Assembly (NCBI RefSeq): GCF_026745355.1
Contig: NC_079203.1
Location: 41,668,992-41,732,991, forward strand
DNA: 64,000 nt
Direction: 5' to 3'
Origin: Beta vulgaris subsp. vulgaris
Lineage: Eukaryota; Streptophyta; Magnoliopsida; Caryophyllales; Amaranthaceae
In this document: positions 23,966 through 35,150 of the stretch, piece after piece
How positions within the stretch are numbered: position 1 is the stretch's first letter
Layout of the letters: each line of letters opens with the position of its first letter
Program-made: the position numbers and the translations under genes
Notes under the pieces: model-generated
Databases searched by the model: none
The model's input: only the letters and a program-made list of their open reading frames with translations
What the model was told of the DNA's origin: nothing

Positions 23966-24700
23966 GTTTTGACTATTTAGTTGGCAGTTTACAAAATCAA
24001 CATGTTCCTAATAAATTTTATTAATTTTTTATTCATTATAAAACATATATCATATGACTTTGAAAATCAAAAAATAGAAAAAACAACAGTATTACTGAAC
24101 GGACCTTAATAATCACTTTTTTCCATAATTAAATTTAAAAAATAAGGTTAAAATGAGTTATGTGAAAGTAAAACAGAATAATGAAAAAAAATACATAAAA
24201 CAGTAGACTTCTTTAAGGAGTTTCAATATTATCCGAATTGGAAATCAACTTCTTTTGGGCTCAATGAAAACTAGTTTATTACTGCATATAAGGTGTAAAC
24301 TCAAACACGTCGTAAGTGGCCCTCGGCAATCGGAAGAATGTGGGGTGACATGATAAAGATGGTCTTAATATAAGTTAATCGACAAAGACCAGCTTCTTTT
24401 AATTTCTTTTCTTTTTCTTAATCAAAGCTAACACAAGCTTTGTAACAGTCTTTCATGTACCTGTCTAGTTGCCCACGCGAAGATCTAATGCGGCGCTAAA
24501 GTAGCATAAAGTATATATGCTTTTATAATATTTACAAAGTTCCTGTCATTATATACTAATCAAAGACACTAATCACTGGTACAATGTTGTAGAATTATTG
24601 ACAGTTATACGAATTGCCAATATAATCACACCATATGCGTGGTATGCGGCCGTAACAGTCCTTTTTCATATTCTCATGCTACAGCTATTAGAATCAAGCT
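23966..24700. other. No gene seen
   Basis: AT-rich sequence without supported frames or RNA genes. Confidence 0.55.
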
Positions 24701-24870
24701 TGCTTGGTGGCCGGAGATGGTGGAGACCTTACCTTGTCACTTTGAGATTACAAGTTCAAACCCTAATTTTACTTGTACTTGGGAGTAGGAATTTCCTTAA
24801 TCTCCACCTACTCTCAAGCGTTACCTCTTCTTCTCACCAAGGGGTTCCAAATGGGGCACCCACAAAAAAA
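24701..24870 (+). mobile_element. tRNA-derived SINE with poly-A tail
   Basis: TGGCCGGAGATGG resembles an A box, and AGTTCAAACCC about 50 nt later is a good B box. The unit ends CACCCAC followed by nine A. No ORF is meaningful here. A target duplication is only weakly visible (CTATTAGAATCA before, CTACTAGAAAATA after). Confidence 0.65.
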
Positions 24871-24877
24871 AATACTC

Positions 24878-24915
24878 CAACTACTAGAAAATAATCTGTG
24901 TAGCTCTCATGTTCT
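24878..24915. repeat. 38-bp direct repeat, left copy
   Basis: A perfect 38-bp segment (begins CAACTACTAGAAAATAATC, ends CTCTCATGTTCT) recurs at 26846-26883 in the same orientation. Both copies are preceded by a poly-A run. They bracket 1.93 kb containing both (TA)n-bounded MITEs. Confidence 0.95.
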
Positions 24916-24937
24916 CATGTGTCTTTCTTAATATTAT

Positions 24938-24944
<7 letters not shown>

Positions 24945-24999
<55 letters not shown>
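24945..24999. repeat. (TA)n tract 1
   Basis: An uninterrupted TA run bordering MITE A on its left. Confidence 0.95.
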
Positions 25000-25002
<3 letters not shown>

Positions 25003-25428
25003 TAAGTTCATATGAGAACCACCCTTATGGTGAGAACCGTGAGAACCACTCATTTTTCCTCATTTTATGAAGATTTTGATCATTTCATAACATTTTTGCT
25101 CATTTTTTATTTCACTTATTTTATTGTTTTGCTCATTTAACAATTTTTTGCTCATTTAACAATTTTGTGCTCATTTATCTACGTTTTTCCTCATTTTACG
25201 TTTTGCTGATTTTACTTTTTTTCTCATTTAACTTTTTTATGCTCATATTACGTTTTTTCTTCTTTTACATTTTTATTCATTTTACGTTTTTGATAACTTA
25301 ATATTTTCTACTCATTTCATGTTTCTGCTCATTTGTTACTTTTTTTTGCTCGTTTTAGGAAGTTTTTGCTTATTTTAAGTGGTTCTCACGGTTCTCACCA
25401 TAAAAGGGTTCTCACTAGAACCCAACCC
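25000..25428. mobile_element. MITE A between (TA)n tracts
   Basis: The ends form a long inverted repeat: ATGGTGAGAACCGTGAGAAC near 25034 and GTTCTCACGGTTCTCACCAT near 25383, with partial pairing outward to the TA tracts. The interior is about twenty loose repeats of TGCTCATTTnAC with T runs. No ORF. TA tracts on both sides suggest insertion into a (TA)n microsatellite, as described for Micron-type elements. The family assignment is inference. Confidence 0.75.
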
Positions 25429-25436
25429 TATATATA

Positions 25437-25479
<43 letters not shown>
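25429..25479. repeat. (TA)n tract 2
   Basis: A TA run with one phase change near 25440, shared as a border by MITE A and MITE B. Confidence 0.95.
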
Positions 25480-25482
<3 letters not shown>

Positions 25483-25509
25483 GTAGGATCCGTTGAAAAC
25501 ACCTCTTAA

Positions 25510-25830
25510 AACAAATGTAACTTTTAACCCCTTTAGGGTAACTTTTAACCCCTTTAGGATAACTTTTAACACTTTTAGGGTAACTTTTTCCAGTTTTGGG
25601 GTAACTTTATTATATTAAGGGTAGTTCTATATATTTCAAGGATAACTTTATTTATTATAAGAGTAACTATTACCATTTTTAGGGTAACTTTTACCATTTT
25701 TAGGGTAACTTGTAGCAATTTTAGAATAATTTTATATATATTTCAAGGGTAACTTTTAGCACTTTTAGGGTAACTTTATATGCTATAAGAGTAACTTCTT
25801 CCACTTCTAAGGTAACTATTAAAAATTATC
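25510..25830. repeat. GGGTAACTTT tandem array
   Basis: Degenerate units of about 24-25 bp with core TTTTAGGGTAACTTTTA, about twelve copies, inside element B. Confidence 0.85.
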
Positions 25831-26424
25831 AAAACAACAATAACTCGATTTATCAACACTTGCAATAACATTCAACGAATTTCGCAACAACAAATGCTTG
25901 ATAAAGAAAAAGCAAATTAACTATCAATAAAAATACATGAAATTAAGAACTGTATATTTCATGTTCGATATGTGATTGTCAAAAAAAAGTTCACGCATGG
26001 ATTCATCATCATTGATATAAACATATCTCTTCATTTTTGTCCAGTGCAATCAAAATATGCTACAAATAATTCAAATAAATACATTAATTATGAAAAATGT
26101 GATAGATCTTTCAAAATCGCAAACCAAACAGATCGAATTTGAACGAAAAATGAAGATCTCTTAGCAATTTCGATCGAAAATTACTCGATTCAAAAATTCA
26201 GTTGAAGATCTGATAATGATGACAAAAATGAGCTCAAAATTATCAGAAAATTAACAATTACTCATCAAATCACATAACTCAAAAAAAATTGTAAATGAAA
26301 ATAAACTAAATTTAAAACCAAAAAACAGAGGAAATCTTACTCTAATTTTGATCTGGAATTCGCTTGATCTGGAATTTTGATCTGGAGTAACTGAAAGAAA
26401 AAGGAAAGAGGAGAAGAGGAGAGA

Positions 26425-26570
26425 GAAAGTTTGATCTGGAATAAACGAAGGAGAAAGGAGAGAGGAGAGAGAAAATTTGATCTGGAATAAACGAAGGAGA
26501 AAGGAGAGAGGAGAGAGAAAATTTCTGAGTTTCAGAAGATAAACGAAGGAGAGAGGAGAAGAGGAGAGAG
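26425..26570. repeat. 46-bp GA-rich tandem repeat
   Basis: Units at 26425-26470 and 26471-26516 are nearly identical (one G/A difference seen). A third unit to about 26569 is altered by an insertion. Confidence 0.9.
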
Positions 26571-26732
26571 AAAGTTTGATATGGAATTTTGCTCTGAGAG
26601 AAAGCACGCTCTCGATTTTTTGCTCAAACTCATCCGTGAATTTCGTCCGTCAGATTATACTATGGATAATCTAACGATTGACATTGCTTGTTTTCAGTTT
26701 TCAAATTAGCTAGTGGTTTTCACAAGATCCCA

Positions 26733-26735
<3 letters not shown>

Positions 26736-26770
<35 letters not shown>
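26736..26770. repeat. (TA)n tract 3
   Basis: A TA run bordering element B on its right. Confidence 0.95.
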
Positions 26771-26773
<3 letters not shown>

Positions 26774-26845
26774 TTCCTCCATATCAAAATATTTGACACA
26801 ATTTGACTTGTACACTAGTCTTTTTGTCCCAAAAAAAAAAAACTA

Positions 26846-26883
26846 CAACTACTAGAAAATAATCTGTGTAGCTCTCATGTTCT
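26846..26883. repeat. 38-bp direct repeat, right copy
   Basis: Identical to 24878-24915. The sequences diverge at once on the 3' side and share only poly-A on the 5' side. Confidence 0.95.
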
Positions 26884-28212
26884 GGACGACAATCAAGACA
26901 TGATGGAGAGGAATCAACTCCTTTCTTTTCTTGTCGGCAATCAACCTGCATCTACAAGCACAATTAGATGACGAACAAACCTTAGTCTTTTCCTTACAAC
27001 GAACTTTACTATCTACCACCCTTTTTCACTTGTGGAAAGGGGCGAGTCTTCATTCTCATTGATGAAATCGAAAGTCATGGACATTGCTTTTCTCTTGAAA
27101 CTCGAGCACACCAAGATAAAGTTCTGATATTCCTCTTGATCTTAGTATAATGACGACGGCTACCTATAACGCTATTTCTGACTCTATTATTATCATCACC
27201 ATTCATGGACTCACCCTTAACCTCGATTGCATATCCCTCTGTACTTTGGCTATTCAACTCCGTCCATATTGAAATTGTAATCACTGACCTCGTTATCCTG
27301 ATTTAAATCGTCAACCACATTAATTCGAAAAATCCACATTCTTATCTTCGCATTCCTCTTTGCTCTTAACTCCACCATGTAAACTCATGACTACTCTTAT
27401 AGCCATTATAATAGAGGCAGGCCTAAAGTTGAAGTACTGAATAGACTTTCGCTTCCTTTATACTTGATAATCTTTCCTTAAAATGAAAATAAAAGATTTC
27501 GGCCTCCTAATGCACCAGATCCCATCACAACCTTATATCTTAAGTTATGGATAAATTATCCATTTAAGGAGATACCAAGTCAAATTAATCTATGGCTTCG
27601 CATTGTTCAACTACTTGAATTGAGCTCAAGAAGATGAGAACCAATATTCCTATTACTAAGTTTTGCTAATATTTTGAAATCCTCATAAGTATTAATCTTT
27701 TTTATTTTTTAATCAGGAGAGAAAAATTAGGACCTTAATGAGGAGGTTCTGCTAAAACATTCCTACGAACAATAGAGGAAAAAGAGGCGGAAAACAGGGA
27801 AAGCAATCCCTTATAAATTATAGAATCCGCTACTTGCTTAGCTTCCCATAAACAATAATGAGCAAATTGAATATGATGGAACCGAGCAGCGTCCTTATTT
27901 GCATGTATCATAAATAAGAAACTTAATAAGTCAAGGAGGGTTTCGGATATTAGATGTAATTAAGTTACACACCTTTCTATTTGACCAAACTTAGCTTATT
28001 ATGACTTAAAATGTATTAAAATAATGAAATACACTGCAATAAAAAAGTAAAGGCACAATATTGTATCTAATATGTGTAATTAAGATAAAAAGATTGATAA
28101 GAAATTAATCATTATGATACAAATCATCTTATTCTCTTTCTCCACCCGCCTTCCTAAAATAAGTAATGGTTAGATTATAAGACCTAAACGTAAAAATACT
28201 ATTAAAGTATAA
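26884..28212. other. Unrecognised, weakly coding-like stretch
   Basis: The minus strand across about 26,900-27,400 has short readings with normal-looking composition (for example MTISIWTELNSQSTEGYAIE), but no family is recognised and stops are frequent. It may be an old gene or transposase fragment. Nothing firm. Confidence 0.35.
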
Positions 28213-28224
28213 TCACCTATTCGA
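28213..28224. repeat. Target site duplication of LINE, left copy
   Basis: TCACCTATTCGA is repeated exactly at 29495-29506, on either side of the truncated LINE. Confidence 0.9.
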
Positions 28225-29494
28225 CAAATCATGTCTATTGCTAATCTGGAACATACTGTCCGTAATGTTATTCTCCCATCTAGGCAATGGAATGTTTCTC
28301 TCCTTAATGAATTAGTTCCACCGAATATTATCCACCTAATTTTGGAAATTCCTATCCCTAGCCATCCCACCGCCGATGTGCCTTGTTGGGGGCTTACTAC
28401 CTCTGGAGAATTTTCTGTTAAAACAGCCACCTGGCTCGCTCATGGAATTACTCCTCAGAATATTCCTTGGTCTTTTAACTGGATATGGAAAATTAATATA
28501 GCCCCAAAAATAAAAAAATTTCTATGGCAATGTTTACAAAATGGTTTGCTTTTAAAATTCAATTTAGCTGATCGTCAAATCACTAATGACGCTCTTTGCC
28601 CTCTTTGTAAAGCTAATAATGAGACCCTTGACCACTTATTTTTCACATGTCCTCTAATCAGTCAATATTGGAAATCAAATTATCTACGACCAAAAATCCG
28701 TTATATAATGCCTCAAGAGCTTGAACAATGCCTAACGAGTCTCCGATCCTACCCTCAGGCCTTACAATTATTCTGCTACAATTTGTGGAGTATTTGGAAG
28801 GAACGCAACTCAATTATCTTTGAGGAAAATGAGCTTAATTTAAATCGAATTTATTACAGAGCCTGGCATTTGTATTTGGAATGGACTATGCGAACTACGA
28901 TGGATTTTTCCTTCACTATCTCTTCACTTTCTCCTTGCAGGTCCCCTACTTCCATCGCAGTTAGCTGGCAGCCTCCGCCTCCCAATTACTTCAAGCTTAA
29001 CTTTGATGGCTCAGTCATTGACTCTTCAGCCGCTGCCGGTGTTGCCATTCGCAACTCCGCTGGTCTTCTTGTGGCGGCTCAAGTTTATCGATTTGGCCAA
29101 ACCTCAGCTCTCGTTGCTGAAGCCTGGGGATTAAGAAATGGATTGATACTTGCCATTCAGCAGCATATTCAAGATCTATATATTGAAGAAGATAATTAAG
29201 TAGTTATAGGAGTACTGCAAGGGCATTACAAATGCCCCTGGACTATCCAAACCCTAATTGATGACATTCGGCATTTGCTTCGACAGTTTAGATTCTACAC
29301 CATCAAGCATATTTTCCAGGAAGCTAATCGGGTAGCAGATCATCTATCAAAAAAAGGTCACAATAGTTCTACTGCTTCTCTAGACGTGGATGTTTCTACG
29401 GAACCTTTGTTAAATAAATTAGCTCTTCTGGATTCGTTAGGAATCTCCCTTGAGAGAAGGGTGTCCTAACTTTCTTTATGTACCCAAAAAAAAT
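28225..29494 (+). mobile_element. 5'-truncated LINE, near-intact C-terminal ORF
   Basis: The insertion is 1,270 bp with a poly-A tail (29485-29493) and an exact 12-bp target duplication, so truncation happened at integration. The frame from 28231 to 29469 is open except for one TAA at 29197-29199. It encodes the zinc-binding region (ALCPLCKANNETLDHLFFTC), the linker LWSIWKERNSIIFEEN and a RNase H domain (NYFKLNFDGSVIDSSAAAGV, ALVAEAWGLRNGLILA, then NRVADHLSKKGHNSS after the stop). A single lesion marks it as the youngest LINE in the window. It cannot move on its own because endonuclease and RT are missing. Confidence 0.93.
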
Positions 29495-29506
29495 TCACCT
29501 ATTCGA

Positions 29507-30229
29507 AATATTAGAAAAATAAGAAAAAGAAGCTAAGCTCTGTATTGTATAATGAGTGGGGATACAAGCATACAGCTAGTTAGACTTTTGCTTTTGATTT
29601 TATAAAAGTCAATAACAGAAAGCTAGTTAGACTTTGATATATTGTACATATTAAATCGTCCAAAATGTTGAAGGTGCCCATAGCTGCTTACAAGTTAAAA
29701 GTAAATAATGGCTCTTTCTTTTCTCCATTTTAAACTTTCCATCCATCTAAAGCTACTTTTAATCTACCAATGATATCAGTAGTTTTAGTTTGTCTAAATA
29801 AATAAACTTACACCAAGTACTGTAAATGGAACAAACTCATTACAATGTTTGTTGTTTAAGTTAGGCTTTTCTGAACAGCTTATATTAGTTTATTTTACAT
29901 AAATTATGATAGTATACTGTATTTCAAAACAAAATAACTAATTAAGAGTGGTCATTTGATATGGTTATCAAATGTTATTTTATTTAAAAAGTAGATGTGA
30001 TAAGAGTTGGTGGGATATTTTCTAATAGATGAGAGAGAAAGTTGGATAACTTTTTATTGATAAAAGGTGTAGAATGTAGGCGGCTTAAGGGATGTAATAG
30101 ATATAATATATTAACAATGGGATCATGTCAAAAATAGAAGTGTTCAAACTCATTTGGGACAAACATAAAAGGAAAGTGTTCAGACTATTCTGATACGGAT
30201 GGAGTAATTGACACTACAAACTAGTACAA
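29507..30229. other. No gene; MITE remnant at its right end
   Basis: From about 29,940 the sequence resembles the inner and right end of a Stowaway-type element (GGGACAAACATAAAAGGAAA, then ACGGATGGAGTA at about 30,210). No matching left end was found. The rest is AT-rich without features. Confidence 0.5.
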
Positions 30230-30246
30230 ACTACTCCCTCTAATTT

Positions 30247-30419
30247 TAATTTTTTTTTTTTGATAAGGAAAGAAAAACTTAAGCAAACCCCTTCAGTCAG
30301 GAGGCTAACCTAAAACATCCTTACGGATGATAAGAGAGAAAATAACATCAAAAGGAGGGAAATAATAAACCAGCGAACAGTTACGATGACCTCCGTTAGC
30401 CATAAAATCCGCCGCCCTG
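30247..30419 (-). mobile_element. Very short LINE 3' tail insertion
   Basis: A 173-bp minus-strand fragment with a poly-A tail (T run at 30247-30261, broken by AA). It reads ADFMANGGHRNCSLVYYFPP and then IIRKDVLG before a stop, matching the last residues of plant LINE RNase H proteins. It is flanked by an exact 17-bp duplication, ACTACTCCCTCTAATTT (30230-30246 and 30420-30436), which contains a Stowaway-like CTCCCTC end. Confidence 0.9.
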
Positions 30420-30420
30420 A

Positions 30421-30620
30421 CTACTCCCTCTAATTTATTTCTTCTAATTTTTATATTTCAGGGGTTTTTTACAATTGGAATATTTCACCCTTTTTTATTA
30501 AATGGAATGTTGGTCCACCATCTCTCTTTACTTTTACCCTTCATTCTTTTCTCTACCAATATTACCTTTTTCTTTCATTTACTCGATCTCTTAAAGTGAG
30601 CCCATTGGATGATCTACAAG
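30421..30620. other. Possible Stowaway left end
   Basis: TACTCCCTCTAATTTATTTC looks like a Stowaway terminus interrupted by the LINE tail. A right terminus was not found. Confidence 0.35.
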
Positions 30621-30632
30621 CTATATCATGAG

Positions 30633-31030
30633 TAGTGCTGTCAGTTTGGTTGAAAACTGATGGTTAAACTGCAAACTGTTGATCAACTGAACTGAATAAA
30701 CTGAACTGAATTGACCCATAACTAAAAAGTTAAAAACCGATAAGTCAATCAGATTAAAGTAAACTGCAATTAACTGAACTGAAACTGAACTGAAACTCAA
30801 CCGAAAACATACCAAACTGAAATTAACTGGACGAAAAACCGATTTAAACTGAACTGAACTGAACTGAAAATGAACTGAATTTAACTGAAAAATGTTTCAA
30901 ACTGTTTTTAACTGAACTGAATCAAACTGTTTTTAACTGAACTGAATCAAACTGTTGTTAACTGAACTGAATCAAACTGTTTTTAACTGAACTGAATCAA
31001 ACTGTTTTTAATCGAACTGTATAAGGTTTG
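30633..31030. repeat. CTGAACTGAA-rich MITE-like repeat, copy 1
   Basis: It begins TAGTGCTGTCAGTTTGG and then consists largely of AACTGAACTGAA words, including four near-identical 28-bp units of AACTGTTTTTAACTGAACTG followed by AATCA (about 30,900-31,010). A second copy at 45045-45329 ends with the inverse of TAGTAGTGTCAATTCAGTT. No coding capacity. Confidence 0.7.
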
Positions 31031-31038
31031 GTCGTAAA

Positions 31039-31300
31039 TAGTGGTGTCAGAAACAGATTTGACCGCTGGATCAACCTGATTCTAACCTGATTTGAACCTG
31101 ATTCGACCTGTGACTAGTGGGGTCAGAAACAGATCTGACCGCTGGGACAACCTGATTCTGACCTGATTTGAACCTGGTTCGACCTGTGAGGGTCAGTCCC
31201 CAGACCTGACCAAAACCTGGCCTGGATTACCCAGACCTGACCGGCACCTGGCAAGATTATATGCTGACCTGACCAGACAAACCTGCATTCAAACTCGAAC
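31039..31300. repeat. ACCTGATT-rich repeat with two 76-bp tandem units
   Basis: Two 76-bp units (31039-31114 and 31115-31190) start TAGTGGTGTCAGAAACAG and TAGTGGGGTCAGAAACAG. They are about 90% identical and full of CCTGATT/ACCTGA words. Degenerate GACCTGACC continues to about 31,300. The start TAGTGGTGTCA resembles that of the neighbouring CTGAACTG repeat, suggesting related ends. Confidence 0.75.
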
Positions 31301-32167
31301 CCGACTGTATTCAATCAAATATTACTAAATCTAGCCTATTAAATCCAATTATTATTTTATATTTAAAAATTATTTAAATATATTAATTTTATCTTTTACT
31401 AAATATACACTATATCATTCCCTTAATAAGTTGATACAATTTATTATTATATTTTTAATAACATGATATTTTATACGTTTATAAAAACTAAATATTATAT
31501 AATTGATATAGTATGAAAGAGAGGCAAGTTATTTTCTTTCACTCTTGCATTATTGACAAGCAAATACTAAACCTATTAGAATTATCACTATCAAATTAAA
31601 ATCAAACCAAAATGATTACTTAAATTCATAAATCTTACTTAAATTAACCAACAAATATCACTTGAATTAACTAACTAAATATCAAAATTACATAAAAATA
31701 ATGATAAAAAACCAAAGAAAACAACATCACAAAAATTAGAAAGAAATTAACATGAAATACAAAAGAAATCTGAATATTAATATAAAAATTAACAACTAAA
31801 TTACAAAAAAAAAATACATAGAAAATAACAAAAATACACACCAAAATCTGCACCAATTTCAGGTATTCTAAAGAAAATATAGACAAACCAAGCATAAATC
31901 TACAAATATCAAAGCAAATAAAAAAATATCACATTCGAACTTTATAAAATAAATGTATAAATCTGGGTAAAATTCAATTACTTCACAATTACATTCGTTC
32001 ATTACAAAAGTATAACAAGATCTAAAAGTTACAAAAAGAAAAAAAAAAGTTTTGTTAACTTTACTAACATCTTAATCGAAGAAGAAAAATAGAATATTAA
32101 ACAAGATGAAGAGAAGAGCAAAGAAGAAGAAAAAAATATATTAACAAGAATCGAAGAAGTGAAGATC
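31301..32167. other. Very AT-rich stretch, no gene
   Basis: More than three quarters A+T with no supported frames or structured repeats. Confidence 0.6.
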
Positions 32168-34488
32168 TAATCTTAGACCTTTTAAAAGTTGGAGTTCAAA
32201 CACTATTCAAATGAATAGTGTTCTGAGTCACAAAATGGTGAAATTCACTATTCCTTTTGGTGTCATGTGCTGCTCACATGACCTGTCTAAGTTGCATGGC
32301 ACGCATCAGGCACGTGATGCACCGCCTTATCTCATCTCCCTCTTCTTCACTTCGTCTCTCTCCTCTCTCATCTTCTTCACGTTTCTTATCTCTCCTCTCT
32401 CATCTTCTTCACGATTCTCTTGATCTGCATCAATTTTTCTCCCAAATTTTCATTGCTAATTCTTTCGTTAATGTTATGTTGATTTCTTTGATGATTTTTT
32501 TGGTTTAGTTGATTTGAAATTGAGTAATTTTATGGTTGCCCTGTGAACTTAGGGTTTCGTTGTTGATTCTTTGCAGATAACTGTGTAATTTTGGAGATGA
32601 ACAAAGATCGACCATCTGCTACTCTTGATTTCTTCATCTGCAATGTTGAGGTGACGATTTAATTTTCACTGTTTATTTTTTTCCGCTCTCAAATTGGCGA
32701 GTTTGGAATTAGCGTTTATGATTTCACGGAAGATGACGAATTGACCGAAACTCTTCAGCAGTAAGATTTCAATTGTTTCATGTTCATTTTAAAGTTTTTT
32801 TTTCTGAGTTTCTTTCAATTTCATGTCAGCTTCTTCCTGATTTTTCTCTCCTCTTTCTCTGTTTTTTTTTTGCCATTGCTATGGAGTTTTCTGTTTCTCC
32901 ATTGTAACTAAGTAATATGCTTGCTCAACTTTCGAGGTTATTCTTCAATTCACCGTTTTATTCAACCTAATTTGTTTCAATCGATTCATTACCGAATTTC
33001 TAACTCTATCTTTCTTTATTTCATTATTCACTTCTTATAAACCCTAATTGCCCTAATTTGCTCTGATTCTTTCTCTATTCTTCAATCAGTTATTGTGTCT
33101 AATCGACAACATCTCCCTTCTTTTCCAGTAGCGGCTTTCGGTTATTGGCGTTATATTCCAAGGGTTAGTCAATTTTATCTCTAATCTTTAATTTCCATGA
33201 AATTTCAATTCTTTTAGTTAGATTATGGGTTTATTTGCTATTTGTTTTGGATCTTGTGATACTTTTTCGAATTTGCTAGAACTAAGATCTAATTTCTCAT
33301 GGATTTTTTTGGGTTTCGTGTTTTTCCCAAGATCTGGTTAATTTGGAGTTTCATCATTATCTGCGTATAAAAAACGAAAACGTAAATTCATTTAGTAATT
33401 CGAATTTTGGTGGTGTTGTTGCCCTGCGTTTCTACTGCTGTTGTTGTGTTATCCTTGCTTGCTGGTTGATTCTATGCTTCATTTGTTTGCGGAAGGGTCT
33501 GTTTTGATTATTAGATGGATGGGAGGTTCATTTGGTGTAGTTTCTCTCTCCTCTGTGACATATTCTCAATGGCAGCGAGCCTCGAGTCACCATTGCAAGC
33601 TTCAGCAGCAACCTCAATTGCCAAGCTAGACACCTCAACCTTACTTCTTCTCGGCTTCCCATCTCCAATTCTTCTGGTATTCCTCTTTTTTTTCCTCCTT
33701 TGATTTCAACAGTACTGTTTTGGAATTAGGGGAAGAACCAAATTACATCTAAAAACGGAAGATTGCGAGAAAAATTGAAAAATTAACTAATTGACAATTG
33801 TGAGAAATTTAACTAATTCGGCTTCCCATCGCTGCTTCTCTCTTTTTTTAATTTGCTTTGCCCCACTTTTCTCTTTCTTTGTGAAACTAGAATAGGATGG
33901 ATGTCACCTTGTAAAACCAGAAAACACAGGCAGTAGGTTTTTTTAACTAATTCAGTTCAGGTTTTGTTGTCACAGCCCGCGATAGGATGTTTATGCAAAG
34001 GAGAGTGTTTGGCTAAGAAAGTGAAAGGTTTTGAATCCCCTTTTGATGAGTTTGATTGCACCTTGAAGAACCGAAAGTGAAGGTAATTCTGCAGACTGTT
34101 ATATGGTCAAAAGTTCTTTTCCCCCGGGAGTTGAGTTCATTATTCCTGATACGTTAGATGCAATGGCAAGAATTGTTGATTTTTAGTAACCCCAATAGTT
34201 CTGTTCCATGGGTTCGACATTCGGGTTTTTCCTATTTTTTCCTATTTATAATATGCATTTTCTTGTTTAATTAATGTTCTTAGGTTATATTATTGATTGA
34301 GTTTCATGCAATCTTAGCTAAACATGCACAAATATCATAATCATAGACCTTTTAAAAGTTGGAGATGTTATGCAAGCCTCTTCTTGAATGGTGTGGGCAT
34401 GTGTCAACTTATGATGCTTCTTTCTCTTAGTTTTGGTAGTTTACTAATTTTTTGTATGTGTTCGATGCATTTTTGGTGACATTTGCAG
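32168..34488 (+). other. Exon/UTR-like pieces of unidentified origin upstream of the ClpP fragment
   Basis: The plus strand resembles a plant 5' UTR and early introns: pyrimidine-rich leader (32,320-32,420), T-rich introns and short exon-like islands. One reads MNKDRPSATLDFFICNVE (about 32,597-32,650) and another reads FGISVYDFTEDDELTETLQ (about 32,700-32,760, followed by GTAAG). I do not recognise either. A 27-bp sequence around TTTTAAAAGTTGGAG occurs at 32168-32194 and again at 34338-34364 with one mismatch. An inverted pair AACACTATTC / GAATAGTGTT lies at 32199-32222. Confidence 0.35.
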
Positions 34489-34703
34489 GATATTGTCATG
34501 AATGTGAATTCTCCGGGAGGGTCAGGTCACTGGTAATCTTTTCTTATTATATTGAGTTTATGTGCTGATAAATGATGGCATCCTTTTTTCCCCTTATCAA
34601 GTTATATGGCTATAATCATCTTCTTGTTAGGTATGGCAATATTTAACACAATGTGGCACATCCGACTTGATGTCTCCACTATATGTCTTGGACTCGCAGC
34701 AAG
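34489..34703 (+). pseudogene. Plastid-type ClpP protease fragment (two exons)
   Basis: Exon 34489-34532 follows a TTTGCAG acceptor, reads DIVMNVNSPGGS and ends at GTAATC. Exon 34631-34703 follows TTGTTAG, reads MAIFNTMWHIRLDVSTICLG then LAA, and ends AG before GTGAC. Known plant nuclear ClpP (best fit CLPP5-like) reads DIVMYVNSPGGS and MAIFDTMRHIRPDVSTVCVG here, so identity is clear. One extra G after GGGTCA shifts the frame. The next exon, with the catalytic serine region, is absent. The introns show the copy came from DNA, not from mRNA. It is not functional. Confidence 0.88.
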
Positions 34704-35150
34704 GTGACTTCAAATTTCTTGATTATTCAGCACTTTTGTTCCTTTGTTTATAGACTTCTTAGTTTTAGTTTACTTTCAGCATTATTTCTTTGCCGTATTT
34801 TCTTTTTCTTCTCTCTATGGTTTCAATCTGATGCATAAATTAAGAATTTTGAAGAGGGTTGAATGGAATGTCGTGTGGTTGTCTGTAACAATATATGTTG
34901 CTGGAGGTCCAAAATGTCAACTTTTTCTGAGGTTCTTCTTTGTTGTAATGAAAGTCTAATTTAAGTCTTGTGTTCTTTTTCTTCACCAAATGTGCTGAAT
35001 CTAGGCTATCTACCTTCTTCATGTTTTGGTTTGTTTTAGGTTTGCCTATTTTTCTCTCTATAAAGTTTCATTTTTACACCTTTAATTTGATTGGGTCACA
35101 ATTTGATGTGGGTTTTGTGATTAATTTGTGTTTAACTCATCTCAACCGCC

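Larger units (their letters stand above)
25480..26735. mobile_element. Element B between (TA)n tracts, with two internal tandem arrays
   Basis: The left end GGGGTAGGATCCGTTGAAAAC and the right end GTTTTCACAAGATCCCATTC (inverse) form imperfect inverted repeats against the TA tracts. Inside, 25510-25830 holds about a dozen units of TTTTAGGGTAACTTTnACC. The segment 26425-26570 holds about three 46-bp units containing TTTGATCTGGAATAAACGA. No real gene: the long minus-strand frame across 26251-26607 is encoded by the repeats. Confidence 0.65.

Noticed and set aside
26251..26607. 118-residue minus-strand frame rich in Ser/Leu
   Set aside because: Generated by a 46-bp tandem repeat within a MITE.
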